Shown: piece by piece, positions 1 to 12,711 of the stretch
How the letters are laid out: each line of letters opens with the position of its first letter
How positions within the stretch are numbered: position 1 is the first letter of the stretch
From: Posidonia oceanica
Lineage: Eukaryota > Streptophyta > Magnoliopsida > Alismatales > Posidoniaceae
NCBI GenBank assembly: GCA_037176725.1
Contig: JAZBRS010000075.1
Coordinates: 70,372,001 to 70,436,000, forward strand
DNA: 64,000 nt
Direction of reading: 5' to 3'
The notes under the pieces: model-generated
Database searches by the model: none
Told to the model about the DNA's origin: nothing
Seen by the model: only the letters and a program-made list of their open reading frames with translations
Made by a program: the position numbers and the translations under genes

Positions 1-835
1 TAATATTTAAATTTTATTATATTTATTTTAAAAAAATTATTATCTGTTTAGTTATATCCCATCCTAAAAAAAAATCCTACATCCATCAAATCAGATGTTC
101 CCGGAGAAAGAGTTATAACACACACACAGTCTTTTCCTCAAAAGAAAGAGTTAGGTATTTACTTTTAATTTCCCAACATAATTGCATGTGTCAATGTACC
201 ATGCCCAAGTCGAAAATCAGGACAATTATGGGTTGATCATGAGGCTTCTAAATTGGTATTTTTGACTCAATATTCTTTTTTTATCTGATAATTCACTAAA
301 TTTCTTTCAATATCCTTATTATTTCTAACTCTTTATATGAATACCCTTGAGTTAGTCTAACTTCTAACTCTGTTTCTTTTAGTCATTAGAAGGGTGTAAA
401 ATAATAATAAAAAACTTTCACAGACTATACTTAAAAACCCTCCTACTACTATCTTATTTATCACACATCATCTTCTTTATTTCTCCTCCTCTTTCCTTCT
501 CACTAACCATCTCCGTTGAAGATAAGCTATTCAAATTGAATTTATTTCTCCAAAGGAGACCTATCCACTCCCATGTGCTTTTATAAGAAATCTAATACCA
601 TCCTTGTCCCATTTAAACCTCGCTCCAAAGGAAATAAGTTTTTTAAATGCCTATATTAAAAGGTATGTATGCATTATAGTGTGAGTTTCGAATGTGTTGG
701 ATGAAATACTCCAATGAAAATGTATTTGTTGTGGGATGGAAAAAATGTATATTCTTCAAGGTTAGGGTTAAAATAAAGGTAGATATGTCATTTCCTTCAT
801 GGGATTACGATTTAACTAGAGTTAAGTTAGATTAT

Positions 836-2000
836 TGTAGATGTCTCATTTTCGCATTTCCGATAGTTAATTAAGGATAGGAAACTTTGAGGCACCCAAA
901 ATCACATAACTAAGACTATTTAACATATATTCTAGATTTTTCATAATTACTTTAAAAACATTACTTAATGCGAGTTTGTTAACTGTGACAAAGTTAATAC
1001 TATCGTTAAGCTCAAATTAGTGGCAAGTTGAGTACCTTAACTATAAAAATATTTTTATCATTTTATGGAATTTCTGAGATTATTCCGGACTTTTAATACA
1101 TCTCTTTAGATTAATATAGAAACTAGGGGGAAAATTGCAAAAAAAAACTCGTTTGTTGCTTGTAGGACAGGCGACAGGCTTTGTCGCCCATCTTAGCGAC
1201 GATAGAGGTCGTCGCCATCTATATAGGCGATGAATATCCTGTAAATTTCTCACATGATATTTAATCATCCTAGGCTTTAATATATTATCTGTGATTTTTC
1301 TAAAATGTTTTAATATTATTTCCATGATAATTAATATTTCTACAATTTTCCTAGCAATTAAATACATAATCTTCTAAATTATATATTTATAAACTTTTAA
1401 AAATAGCAACTAATTATAGACTTTCAATTCCAAAATATCCACAGAACTAAATAACCTCCTCAACGAAATTATAGAAGATAGTTGTTGTAAATTTAAGTTA
1501 CTTAATAACTAAGCTTGTGTTTAAATTCAAAATTCATTATAAATAGATTTTCGTTACGGAGAAAATTTTAAAAATGGATATTTAGTCCTAGACGGTTTTA
1601 GATTCGTAACAAATTAGTTCGGAATTTAAATTTGAAGTAATTCGAATTTTAAAGGTCGATCGGTGCCTGTGTCACCAGCGACTACCTGGAATCCATTATT
1701 TTTCGTGTTAAGAAAGACAAGTATCTTTGGAATATCAGTGGTAGTCGCCGCTTCATGCGGTGACGACTAAAAATATCTAATTTTAAATAGTTTAAATTTA
1801 AATTTAAAATAAGATCTACACATTTTCCAACAAGATGACGTCGAAAAATATTATATAAAAACACCTCTAAACCTAGAGTGAGGGGAAGGCTCAGGAAATC
1901 TGAAGAAAAAAAAAGGAGATCTGAAAAGAGGAAAAAAGAGAAGGCTTAGATCTGAGATCCCAGAGAGCCCTGTGAGTGATAGAGAGTAGTAATTCTGAGA
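836..2000 (+). mobile_element. E1: decayed LTR-like piece related to the element at 58980
   Basis: The sequence starts TGTAGATGTCTCATTTTCGC and follows the same order of motifs as the LTR at 58980-60006: 'gaggcaccca..atcacataactaag', 'gagtaccttgag'-like text, a 'ttctgagattattc' segment, then CG-rich inverted repeats in an AT-rich background. This supports descent from a related Tat/Ogre-type LTR. The right limit is uncertain because no primer-binding site can be recognised after it. The corresponding copy in B begins at 30400. No coding capacity is seen. Confidence 0.55.
1170..1215. repeat. Two adjacent short hairpins in E1
   Basis: Two perfect inverted repeats lie side by side. GGCGACA (1170-1176) pairs with TGTCGCC (1182-1188) across a 5-nt loop. 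GCGACGA (1196-1202) pairs with TCGTCGC (1209-1215) across a 6-nt loop. A third, imperfect one lies at 1742-1769 (TAGTCGCCGC against GCGGTGACGACTA). They are CG-rich islands in AT-rich DNA. The B copy (about 30718-30800) has them partly eroded. Confidence 0.7.
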
Positions 2001-4183
2001 GATCTATAACATATCATATAGCACCAAGGGTGAAGGATGTATTCGTTCTTGTTTTATTACTTTTAGCATTATTACATTCTTTAGATAGGTCATTGCATCT
2101 GCATGCGGAGAACCACCTCCAGTTAATATTATTAGCATTTGTTCATGTTGTTTGCTATTTTCCCTAAATTATTTACTGCACGCATAGGCTAATCTAGATC
2201 TATTTGTAAGGAAAAGATATGCTACGTAACATGAGGACGTCACTGGACGACATCTTATCATCGATCCAGTGAATTGAGAACTCACATCACACCAACATCT
2301 GCATCTCCCCAAAGGCGTCTTGTCAGCCGACACAACGAATCGACAAGTGGCACTCACAAATGCTATTGACGAGTGTGGAAGCGTCGACATCATTATCACA
2401 CCCCCAAATCCACATACACACAATTATGTAAACGAAAGCCACCATAATGAAACAGCAAGGGCACTCAAATAAACAATTTGAAATACCATGGGTATAGGAA
2501 GAAATACTAAGATACCAAGGGTGTTTAGCAAATCATCAGATAGAAGAGGGCCATTGAGATAAAAAATCCTTCTAAATTTTAAGATTTATTGATGATGGAT
2601 TCACATAATCTCTCAATCTTCTCTTATGTTTCTCTCTAATCAAATCTCCATATGAAAAATCAATCCGAAGGCGGAGAAATCGGTACAATAGAAATTTATT
2701 TTTAGTGAAATAATCGAATAATCGAATAAGAATGACTAGCTACGCAAATCAAATCCATCCATACGCAATTGTTTACCTTTGTAAATACCAAAATCAGTTA
2801 TAAATCTAATCATTCAAAAATTTGACTCAATACTTGAGATATATATGTTCAATAGTGATAAAACTGTGGATACAAAAGCTTTATGATACCATCATGTATC
2901 GATGTGGATACCCAATGGCTTTCGATTGAGATGACATTGTTTGCACTGTCTATAGCTCATTTGTCTAGTGTTTCTTCAAGTACTCATTCTCGACGAGTTA
3001 ATACTCGAATGTCTCGATCCCAACCACGTTTGCAATTCTTGTTACTTTTTTTAGTATTGCCTTGTCACTCTACTAATAGAAGAACTGTGATCGTTAGTGT
3101 CCAAGTGTCTAGTTTTCTTAACAGATATGGCTTTCTCCATCAGCATGTCATCAACTGCATTATTTCGAACTCCGTCAGCCTTGATCATTCAATTGTTGCA
3201 AACATGTGGTGCATCATCAAGGCTTTGATGCTACAGGAACAATATTACTAGGAATTTGAGATGAAAGTAGCATTTAATTGGATAAACTTTTGGTAAGTCG
3301 TCTTCTATTGAGTTTCACTTCTATAGACAAGGGTAAAGTCTCCACAATTTTTGCTTCTTTTTTGAAGAATGTAGTTTATCTGTTTCTGTTTCTATATTTC
3401 TTCGAGTGACTAATTAGTTCAACTTTTCTAGAAAATTTGATTTCCATCACAAGCTGAACTAGAAAAACTAAAAGCCAACGGTACCCGACAAAAAGTTGAA
3501 CAACCACCAGTGTGTTTTTTCACAAGATTTTTCGATATTTACTTAAACTCACCTTTGGATAGTTTGCTCTCACATGTGAGTAAGTCGATTTTTACTCAAT
3601 TGTTTGTGCATGTGTTCATCTCATTAATAAGAATTGTCTCATTTGCTAGTAACTAGTACTTATTTGCAAAACTTTGTATCATCTGATTGTTCATTCGATG
3701 ACATGTCCAAAACCTGAACCACTGAATAGAAAAAGAAAGAATGGGGTTATCGAAGAGACTCAAAGAGGCATATTCGTACGTAACTTGTGAGCAATGCACA
3801 TGCATTAGCTCTCCAGTTGGCTCTGCCCCAACCTTTCAAATTGGAGATTCAATCACTCGTAATTGGACCTCTTTGATCTATTATGGATAGCCCTGAGGTT
3901 ATGTCAATCGTCTTTCTTTTTTTCTTGATCCTACAACTGCTCATATTCTTGCACATGAAAATAGCGATAGATACCATATTAAATAAAAAGAACTAAATGG
4001 AATGAAAAAGAAAATGCAAACATTGTGTTGTGTTTACGTGGTGATTGGGCAATGCTCAACTATGGCACAATTAGCTTGTCGCAGTCACCGCTTCGGATCT
4101 TGCTCTCCTCCAATTTTTGACCCCATATTTTGGTTGTGTCTTGGGGGAATATTTCTAAGATGATGGAAAGCATGCATTAATCA

Positions 4184-4842
4184 TAGGGGTGTGCAATGAT
4201 TTAGGTTGACCTAAGAATCGAACTAGCCTAACTCGTATGGATTGGATTGAGTTGGGTTTTTGTACATCATGGGTTGATTATGGGTTACAAAATCTAAAAA
4301 AAAAAAAACATAAGTTAGGTATGAATTTCAGAGTTGGGTTATATTCATAAATATATATTATATATTCTTATATCTACGTAATAATATATGTTTGTGCATA
4401 TGGTTTACATATAATACCTTCTGATTGCATATGAAACTAACACAAAGCATTGTTATTCATAGTTCATTTTATTGTATCTTTTGTTTTCTTCTTAAAAAAA
4501 AATGAATTAACTTTTTACATGTGTGTATTAGGTTACTACTTGAAGAGTTCATCTAATTAGCATTTTTATTTTTATTTGGTCATTTAATTTGTTATTTCTT
4601 CAATGTAAATGATGTTATTATCATTTTATTTGGTATAAGATGTTAGATAACAATAAAACAAATAGGTACATATGAAATCCAAGAGCCAACCTGATTCAAT
4701 CCGAAGTTTCTTGTATTGTATTAGATTGGATCTAGACCTATGTTGGGTCGAGTCTGGATTTAAAATTACTCAACTCGAACAGTTCAAGTTGAATTGTGGT
4801 TTCACCCTTAACCTGACTCAACCTAACCTATGTGCATCCTTA
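4184..4842. mobile_element. hAT-type MITE in copy A
   Basis: The ends are TAGGGGTGTGCA at 4184 and TGTGCATCCTTA ending at 4842, imperfect terminal inverted repeats of the plant hAT MITE type. A perfect 8-bp target duplication, ATTAATCA, flanks them (4176-4183 and 4843-4850). The interior has tracts of the 'gggttgg' / 'caacccaacc' kind and no open reading frame of interest. The same insertion with the same target duplication is in B (34256-41799), so it predates the A/B duplication. Confidence 0.9.
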
Positions 4843-5162
4843 ATTAATCAAACATGATGATTTAAGCAAACAAGCAGTAGCATATAACCAAATGCCACTA
4901 TTTTAGCTAGCCACCAGACCGAGAGACTTTCCCAAGAGGTTGGGTTCGATCGTCTTCTACTTGCATTCTTGTCTCTTAGAAAAAATGACTAACGATCAAA
5001 AGAAGCAGGATCAAGTTGCTTGAGAGCCTTAAACGTCGTTGAAACACAAGGTGGAGATGCTTTAACATATGTCCCAACTATTGTGATTCCCATTGCAGGT
5101 GGACAAATCTGTTTGGTAATAGAGCCCTTTTATCGCAGACCCCGAGCATTTATTAATGTGGG

Positions 5163-6573
5163 TGTGGATATGGGATTTTCGTGAAGGTGCTGTTTCACTT
5201 GCTTCTCGGGTGTCCCTTTGTTTCTTTACGACTCCTTCACTCCATGGATCTCGAAGGCGTTGTGATCGCCACTCTCGGTTCACTTTTGCTGGCCCTCGAG
5301 ACGCTTGGGAAGATTTGTTGTTGTACTAGGTTCAGCTACCTTAAGATAATGTCAGCATTGCCTAAGGACGCTCGTGCCGGTGAGCTTCTTCGTCCTCTTC
5401 TTTTCCTTGCAAAATAAAATCATAATATGCGGATTAATATGGCGTAGTAAATGGTTCAACAAAATAAATTGAAATTACATGAAACAAAAAGAAAAGTACT
5501 TACCTAGGGGTTTTATTTCCCTGGTTGTAACTAAATGTAAATGCTTAGTTACAAAATGTAAAGTATGTAATATGCAAAACATTAAAAAGAAAATCCCATT
5601 TTAATTTATAAGATGTATGCACGAAATGGAATGACAATGGTCGGAGACAGTGTCGCCGGAAGAAATTTTAAGTTCTCTCTTTTTCTCACACTCAATTTTC
5701 CTGATTTCTCACTTCTAAAGCTTTACCAAAACTCCCAAAGATTTTCTCCTCAAGTCCCCCCCTAAAAATTCTATCCCTTTCAAAGGCTAAAGTACTCAAG
5801 TATATATAGAGACATGGGAGAATTGGAAAATGGCAAGAAATCCAAAATTAATAGAGCAGTCCAGCTGCAGCAAAGAATTTTTAATTCTGAGGTGTAAAAT
5901 GCAGCATATGCTGTGTTCTATATAGAACGCAGCACAACCTGCGTTTTACAACCTCTAGATGCCCAGCCAAATTTAATGAAGGAATATTCCTCATTAATGG
6001 AGAATTAAGTACAATAAAGCCTGATTAAAGCCACGCACGATCAATGAAATTATGCTTAAATGAAAATAATTTGAATTTAAAATTATTCCAACAAGGAAAT
6101 GAGGAAACAAAGGGTGACTCAACTGTGTGGAAATTGCATAAAACCTTGTGTTTAATGTAAAACGCATAGGTTTCAGCGTCTTACACATAGAGGCTTAAAA
6201 CTTGTCAAATTTGGGTGCTAGGTCAATTAGGTCATTTAATGAGTTAATAACGACCACTAAATAAGGTACGTGGACTTGTTTAAAATAATGAGAAATTATC
6301 TCAAGTCTAAAAAATAAAGGTTTGACTGCAAATGGGGGTGGTAAAACAAGCTGGCATTGTAAAATGCTACAAATTTAACGTTTAACGAAAAACGAAGCGG
6401 ACCCTGCGTTTTATGTAAAACACGTGAAGTACAGTGTTTTACACCCAGGAGATGTAAATAGCCATTTGGAGTGTTCTGGGTCTGAAAGAAAGGCCTTTGA
6501 GGTTGAATGTGACATAAAATGGTGTGATGCAACTTAAAGAAAATAGGAGAATGCCAAAAACAAGATATCTACA
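5163..6573 (-). mobile_element. Solo LTR, reversed, Tat/Ogre-type (E5)
   Basis: Read on the minus strand it starts TGTAGATATCTTGTTTTTGG and ends CCCATATCCACA, and it is colinear with the plus-strand LTR at 46172-47649 (shared stretches include 'gtgatcgccactct', 'atggcgtagta' and a purine-rich block near the end). It is 1411 bp. The 5-bp target duplication is GTGGG (5158-5162) against ATGGA (6574-6578), which differ by two G-to-A changes. Copy B has the uninterrupted site (around 42118-42126), so the insertion followed the duplication. No internal region remains, which fits LTR-LTR recombination. Confidence 0.85.
5891..6443. repeat. Inverted-repeat cassettes in the solo LTR
   Basis: Near-palindrome 5910-5933 (GCTGTGTTCTA/TATAGAACGCAGC, one mismatch) sits inside a wider pair of 'gaggtgtaaaatgcag' and 'ctgcgttttacaacctc'. 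TGTAAAACAC (6414-6423) pairs perfectly with GTGTTTTACA (6434-6443). A related module is at about 6150-6185. The shared core in this family is TAAAACGC / GCGTTTTA. Confidence 0.7.
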
Positions 6574-8067
6574 ATGGACTTAAACGTCAGCCTAGTTGAA
6601 TCTGTAACTCAGTTGAAAGCTACAAAATATGTCTGTGATAGTTCAAAATTTGAATTGACACAATATGAACTATTGTGGATTGAAAAACAATTTATAGTAA
6701 TTTATGCAGTAGTCTTGTATTCAAATGCCACTAGACAGTATTCCTCAATATACATATACGTTATAATCTATATAGAAATTAAAAGTCAATATTGCAACAG
6801 TCATGGAATATTTGTAACTGTCATATATATCTTCTTAAACCTATTCTACATTTCTATTCCTATGCTTGTCTATAAATAAAGAGGAGAGGCTTGCGCCTCC
6901 ATATATTTTTAGGGTTATTTTTTCTCTACATCTTCTCCACGTCTTCTTACATTTTTCCAGGTTACAACACGTTATCAACACACTTTTAGAACGAGAAAAC
7001 CGACAGGTGATTATTCTCCTATGTTTTCTAAGGTTTTAGGATCGATTCTCCGCAAAAGTTAGTCCTTTTTACACATCGATCGGAGAAGAACTATGGTTCT
7101 ACCATCTTTTTATGCATGAAATTGGAGAAAATAGACTATTGTGCTTTGATAATATGGTTTTTCATTGTTTGCTGATCACTACTGGCTATTTTCAGTATTT
7201 TTCGACCAATTTCGGTCGTCATCCAACCTTTGTTGTATGCTTCTGACCTTTTCAGGCCTCTGCCAGTAGTTGCCAACAACCCAGGCAGCGGTAACAGCGA
7301 CACCCCTCCTTTTTCCCAACTTATTAGGGGTTTTCCATTATTATTATTGCATTTTAGTCCCTGCAAAATTAGTTTATTAATTCTAGGTCTTATATTTTTC
7401 TTAAGAAAATACTTTTAGTTTTACAAAATTAATAATTACACCATGAAGTTCTCTATTTGTTGCTTCAAAGTCCTCTGTAATTAATGAAAACTTTATGAAG
7501 TTTACATTTTTTTGCTATAAACCCCTGAAATTATGTAATTTTGCATATCCGTACATCTATATTTCAGAATACAGTGTAGTTCTAAACTAGAATAAACATC
7601 TTATATTTATTTTAATTACATTTCAATCCTAAATCTTGTGCTTTGATGTTAATAACTTTTTGCAGCACATGTTTTATGCAAATTAAGACTAAAATTTTGG
7701 GATTTAATATTCTGGAACGTTACATTAGCCATATAATTTTCATGGAATTTTCTTTTAAATGAATAAAAATTAAATTGCAAATTACATTTAAAGACAAATT
7801 GCACTTCCGTGCAATAATTTTTATCTTTAATAATACCCATGCTATTATAAAACATGTTTTATTGCTTTTAACATGTTACAAAACTAATTCAACATGATTA
7901 AATTTATTTTTAAACGGAATTAGTCCAATCTCTTTATGGGATTATGAAATACTATAAATAATGAACTCTTGAATATTGCATCCACGTGAGATTAAATTCA
8001 GGAATTTTCACGATAATTTAATCTTTTATGATTGTTGAATTATATTTTCCTGCTACTTAATAGATAA

Positions 8068-8335
8068 AGGCAAACTTAGCAAAACTTCAATTCGTTGCCC
8101 TTGACATTTATGGGTATAATTATTTATCATGGGTATTAGATACTGAAATTCATCTTAATGCAAAGGCATTTGCTGAGACCATAGTGGAACCAAATGAATG
8201 CTCTTCCCAAAAGATGGCTAAGGGGATGTTTTTCATACACCACCACCTTCATGAACACCTAAAGATGGATTACCTTACAGTAAAGGACATAAAAATCTTT
8301 TGGAAGAAACTAAAGAAACGTTACAAGCACTAGAA
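8068..8335 (+). pseudogene. Copia gag-like remnant
   Basis: The translated stretch contains KLQFVALDIYGYNYLSWVLD, then IHLNAKAF, a histidine-rich IHHHLHEHLKMDYLTVKD and FWKKLKKRY. This is the pattern of the N-terminal gag domain (UBN2 / retrotran_gag type) of plant Copia elements. In a live element the domain packages RNA in virus-like particles. There is no good start codon and the frame is lost shortly after 8335. It is a fragment only. Confidence 0.75.
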
Positions 8336-8349
8336 AACTGTAATCCTCC

Positions 8350-9065
8350 TCATTGACGTATCTTCTAGATGGTCTCTTGTATGTCTTCTCTGGACCCGTA
8401 ATCTAGCATTTGCAAAATTATTAGCTCAAATTATAAGATTACATGCTCATTTTCTAGATTACCCAATTAAGAAAATCGACTAGATATTGCGAGGAAATTT
8501 ACATCTAAGTTATTCTTAGATTATTACACTTCAGTTGACATTGAAGTTGAACACTTGTAACTTAAGTTTGCATTCAAAATAGGTTGGCTAAGTTTATTAT
8601 TAAAAGACTCCATTGGATCGCTCACCGACTTCTAATGAAATCTCAATTGCTAGTGACAGCATGGGGACATGCAGCATCCTTGATCCATCTTTAACCTACT
8701 GCGTTACAGACAATTTTACCAACGCAACTTGCTTATGGTCAACCCTCAAATATTTTCCAATTCCAGATTTTCAGTTGTGCCATTTATGCTCCAATTGCAC
8801 CACCACAAAGGACAAAAATATGACCTCAACACAGACTTGGCATCTATGTTGGATTTGGTTCCTTATCAATTATCAGATACATTGAATCCCTTATTGGAGA
8901 TATATTCAATGCACGTTTTGAAGATTGCCAATTTGATGAGTCTCTTTTCTCCAAAATGGAAGAAACAAAAGTATTGCTTGAAGCACGACAATCAATTACA
9001 TGGAAAAATCCCCAACTATCACATTTTGATCCGCGTACACTACAATGTGAGCATGATATCTTATA
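8350..9065 (+). pseudogene. Copia integrase remnant
   Basis: Two frames carry integrase-core-like text: FAKLLAQIIRLHAHFLDYPI (about 8410-8470), then RLLMKSQLLVTAWGHA (about 8625), then CAIYAPIAPPQRTK (about 8777). It continues through LGIYVGFGSLSIIRYIES to FEDCQFDESLFSK. This order matches the integrase catalytic core and its C-terminal part in plant Copia polyproteins. Several stops and at least one frame change disrupt it. Sequence to about 9438 continues in a low-similarity linker with the stretch KILRKRKTPNAPTKL. Confidence 0.75.
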
Positions 9066-9924
9066 GATTTTATACTTCCAATCAGTTGCTTATCAATTAC
9101 CAAATGCATTTACAGACAATCAGAAGATTGTTAAATCCAACATTACTGTAGGAAACACTTAAGTAAGGATTGATGTCCCTGAAGGACAAAATGCAATACC
9201 AGCGGCTAAAGTGTCTAGCCAACCTTTAAAACGTGACAGACTGCTCGCTACAAAAGATAAAATACTTCGAAAGAGAAAGACACCCAACGCTCCAACAAAA
9301 TTATTACAAACTAGACAGGAAAATGAGCTCTTATATAACCATATTCCACATATTCAACCTTCAGAAGATGTGTCTTCTTTAAATACTGAGATATCAAGAA
9401 ATTATATACATAAAAGGAAAGTGTTAAATAAAACTTAAAAAGTTATCGATAATATCTTTGCATGTAAATTATTCTATCTGTCACCAACAATAACGATGAA
9501 ATAGGACCATTTCATCCACATCGATCTGTCTAGATGCAGGCGGACGGTCGTAAAAAATCTCGGGCCCCTCTGTACCAGAGAGGGTCGCATGGATGTCAGA
9601 CATGAACTTGTATATGGATTTTATTTTTCTTCTACTGGATTAAATTTAGGGTTTGTGGATTGTGTAAAACGTGAGTAAAATTGTACTTTTTCGCTAACCA
9701 TGTGTTTTGCATGGTCCGACGTTGAGTCAAATCTTTCGGCAAAGTAAATAAACACAATAAAAGCTTATACTTATCTTTGCATGAATAATAACTGACAATA
9801 ATATTAAATGAAACACAAATTAACATGACTGAGTGGGGGAAATGATTATCCCCTCAGGAAAAAGAAAAAAGTACTAACATCGTAACTTCTTCAACAACAT
9901 CTATATGAAATGAAAATACTCAAA

Positions 9925-9936
9925 TTTATTTTTATT
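9925..9936 (-). terminator. Candidate polyadenylation signal of the GH3 gene
   Basis: On the minus strand the sequence reads AATAAAAATAAA, 55-66 bases after the GH3 stop codon, a usual place and form for a plant polyadenylation signal. Confidence 0.45.
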
Positions 9937-9990
9937 CTTTCTATGATAGCATGCATGCACGATAAGATTATTGCACTTATATATACTATT

Positions 9991-12118
9991 CTAACCAAAG
10001 GCAGAGCTGAAATATTTTGCGACGATATTATCGTTCAAAATCTGCAGAACCCTGGTATTGTTAGCTCCCACGCAGCGAGGTGTCTTGAACTGGCTGACGG
10101 CAGCTCCCATCCCCAAGAAATGTTCAAGAAGCTTCTGGAACGTTCCCTTCCTCAGCACCCGGAGCTCGAGCGGCCCAATGCTGCTCACGATCCTCGACGT
10201 GACGTAGCCGGCATCAACGAAAGCCCGGTCCATGGTATCGGTGCAATTCTGCAGCACATCGTCGGCAGCATCACCGCTCAGCTCCCAGAAGACCACGTAG
10301 TGGGCTGGCTCAGTTGAGAAGTCGACATGGCTAGTGAAGTCCAGAACCTCCAGCTTCTCCGATGCCACCAGCTCGCCGGCTTCCTCCACCGCCAACTGCA
10401 AGTCCTTCTCGGTGTTCTTGTCTATGTTGATGTTCAGAAGGAGGCTTTTTCTGCATACGAATTTCAGCAGAGGCGTGGAGTTGTAGAATCCGACGATCTT
10501 CACAACGTCTCCGAGACGATATCGGTATAAACCTTTCAATGGAAGACGTATACAAGTCAGCAATGAAGAAGAACAAAACAACAAAGCTAGTTTGCAAGAC
10601 AAAGATGACAGCAAGTGTACCAGCAAAATTGGTCAGTATAAGTTCATACTCCTCCCCAACCTTGACATCACCAAGACCAACTGGTTCCAATTCTGTCTGT
10701 TCTCCATTCTCCTGTGACCCCTTCTCTTGGTCCACTAGGGGTATGAACTCATAGAAACCTATGTTTGGCAACACAGCAAAAGATGCAGTCTCAGGTGGAG
10801 ACTTGGGAATGACATTGACAGCAAGCCATCCTTCAGAAGCACCGTAATCAGCAGAGACCAGTGGCAGTTCCCCAGCATAGTGCCTTAACTTCTTCATGTA
10901 CGGCTCCATGGACCCTGTCATTATTCCGTACACATACTTTGCGTTTGGCCAAAGCATAGGAATCACACCGCACCAGTTATCCAAACCATTGCACTTCATG
11001 TATATTTCATCAGCTAGTTCTGGGTTTGGATGGAGGAGATCCGAAACGGCTGCTCTCATGGAGGGAATGGTGATTCTAGTGGAGAGCACACCTTGCCGGA
11101 TGTCAGAGCAGATTTCCTCGTAGAACTCTTCGAACGCTTGAAAAGCTTGAACAAGGCTGTGGGCGAAGGCAGAGAATAGGAATTGGATATCGTCTGCGAA
11201 GATGAGGCCACAGAGAAAGTGGCAGTACAGGGATTGCCTGAAGTCGGAGGTGAAGATTACTTCATCAGGGCTGCTGCATTGGGATTGGATTTCTTTCATG
11301 GTGGTCTTGAATTGGTCACTGCTGTAAACGTGTGTTGTTGCTGTAGTTACTGTTATACCTTCCTTGGTTGTGAATTGTTTGCTGCTGTATAGGAACTGTA
11401 GTGCTTTGCCCATGCCTATTGGAAAATCCCTGCAATGTTTTTTTTTAACAACATTCATTGGTATGTTATATATCAGGTGTATGTGTAAATTTGCCTGTTG
11501 GTCATATTGATGAATGAAAAAAAAAGGAGATCAGAGAGACTGCACCTGTTTCTAAAAGCATATGAAGTTGTAAAAATCTGCATGGTGTTCTTCACAAGCT
11601 CTTCATTGAATGGTATGAATTTTTGCTTTCCCTGGGTAGTACCAGAGCTAAAAAAACAACTTTTCTTAAAAAAATAAAATACATATACATAGATGAAAAG
11701 GCATTACATATATAATCACGGAAGAAGAAATTCAATAGAGCTTATGTACTTTTTTTGTCCTGATAGTGCAAAATTATATGCAACACACACACACACACAC
11801 AACAACACAACATGAGCAAACCAAAACATAAATATACCTCAAAGAAATGCGTGGAATGGGTTTTCCAGTAAGAACGGGAGAAGAATCTCCATCAACAATT
11901 CTCTGGATGTATGGCTCAACATCACCGTGGGTCACCAGAGGTACACAAGACCTGAAACTCTCAACGTCAGTCCTACTATCAAGCCCCAGATTTCGCAAGT
12001 ACTCTGCTTCAGCATTTTCCTCCAGAATTCTTTGGAGTGTCTGTTTCTGGACTTCAACGGCATCTACAGTGAGTGCCTCGAACTCCTCTATCACACTCTC
12101 AATGCTGAACTTCCCCAT
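9991..12118 (-). CDS. JAR1: GH3 family acyl-acid-amido synthetase (JAR1-like, group I)
   Basis: GH3 enzymes adenylate an acyl acid hormone with ATP and join it to an amino acid in the cytosol; JAR1 makes jasmonoyl-isoleucine. Four exons join exactly: 12118-11838, 11647-11546, 11429-10621 and 10532-9991, all with GT-AG introns, giving 1734 nt and 577 residues (JAR1 is about 575). Nucleotide-binding motifs are SSGTTQGK at residues 94-101, YGASEGW at 323-329 and YRYRLGD at 400-406. The C-terminal lobe runs from the last motif through INIDKNTEKDLQLAVEEAG and FLGMGAAVSQFKTPRCV to KYFSSAFG. The ATG begins a conserved FSIESVIEEFEALT region. There is no stop, frameshift or missing motif. Overall and C-terminal resemblance points to the JAR1 group; DFL2/GH3.10-like membership and the exact acyl substrate cannot be settled by eye. 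It is the only intact gene seen, between blocks A and B. Confidence 0.93.
11784..11800. repeat. (AC)n microsatellite in GH3 intron 1
   Basis: About eight AC units lie in the first intron of the GH3 gene (11648-11837). It is probably length-variable and has no visible effect on splice sites. Confidence 0.8.
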
Positions 12119-12395
12119 CTCAATTCTTCAGACACTGTAGAGAAATAGTTGGTATTACATACATTCACATTTCGACACAAAAAATTTAAAAACCAAAGCT
12201 CAGATTCGTAATACAAACATCAAATCTAAAGTATGAAACTGAACTGGAACTACAACATACAAGGCAAATCTAAATCTATCAAACCCCACAGCCAACCTCT
12301 GAATCAGGAGCAAACAATGTGCAAGAGAGTGACTGGAAGATGAAACTTTGTAGTTTGCAACTGCTCGTTCCCATCGATCCAATCCAAAGGGTAGA

Positions 12396-12406
12396 GCATA
12401 TATAGC
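12396..12406 (-). promoter_or_regulatory. Candidate TATA box of the GH3 gene
   Basis: The minus strand reads GCTATATATGC here, about 280 bases upstream of the ATG, the only good TATA-like box in the near upstream DNA. This would place transcription start near 12370 and give a leader of about 250 nt. No auxin- or jasmonate-response element was identified with confidence in 12120-12700, which otherwise holds no gene. Confidence 0.4.
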
Positions 12407-12711
12407 ACAAGATGTAGAGAAAAGGCATATGTCAAACAACGCATCCACTTGCCACGCACAATGCGACCATGCACAGGATTGGACTAAACGTCGGTCCAAA
12501 TGAGAAACAGGGCTTAATTCGAAACGACACAAATTCTGAAATCCATGCACTTGGATTAGGATGGAGTTAATGACATGTTTTTCATGTTCTTATCAACATG
12601 TAGCGGTGCGCCTGTGCCACTGAAGGAATAAGTTTCCAGGAAGACGTGTAGGGAAACTGCAAACGATACAATGCGACCTTAGGATTCAACTCGAGAAGTC
12701 ATTTTCAACCC

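Larger units (their letters stand above)
88..6660. repeat. Segmental duplication copy A (left of the GH3 gene)
   Basis: Most of this block recurs in the same order and orientation in copy B, in pieces at about 12712-13025, 29898-34422, 41300-42190 and 43253-43284. Matching landmarks are the text around 354 and 29891 (agtctaacttctaact), the E1 LTR-like start (836 and 30400), the hAT MITE target duplication ATTAATCA (4176 and 34248) and the text around 6575-6660 (42130-42190 plus 43253-43284). The copies differ by scattered substitutions, many of them transitions, and by insertions. A lacks most of B's insertions, and B lacks the solo LTR of A. The left limit is approximate. No protein-coding gene is recognisable in 88-4183; short reading frames there have no family signature. 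Confidence 0.85.
6850..9470 (+). mobile_element. Decayed Copia retrotransposon, internally deleted
   Basis: A promoter-like segment with TATA box CTATAAATA (6870-6878) is followed at 6961-6990 by text resembling a plant Copia LTR end and primer site (gttacaacacgttatcaaca). Then come gag-like coding at 8068-8335 and integrase-like coding at 8350-9065. Reverse transcriptase and RNase H are absent and the gag-to-integrase jump is near 8340, so an internal deletion is inferred. The left LTR start and a right LTR were not found, so the limits are approximate. It lies between copy A and the GH3 gene. Confidence 0.7.
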
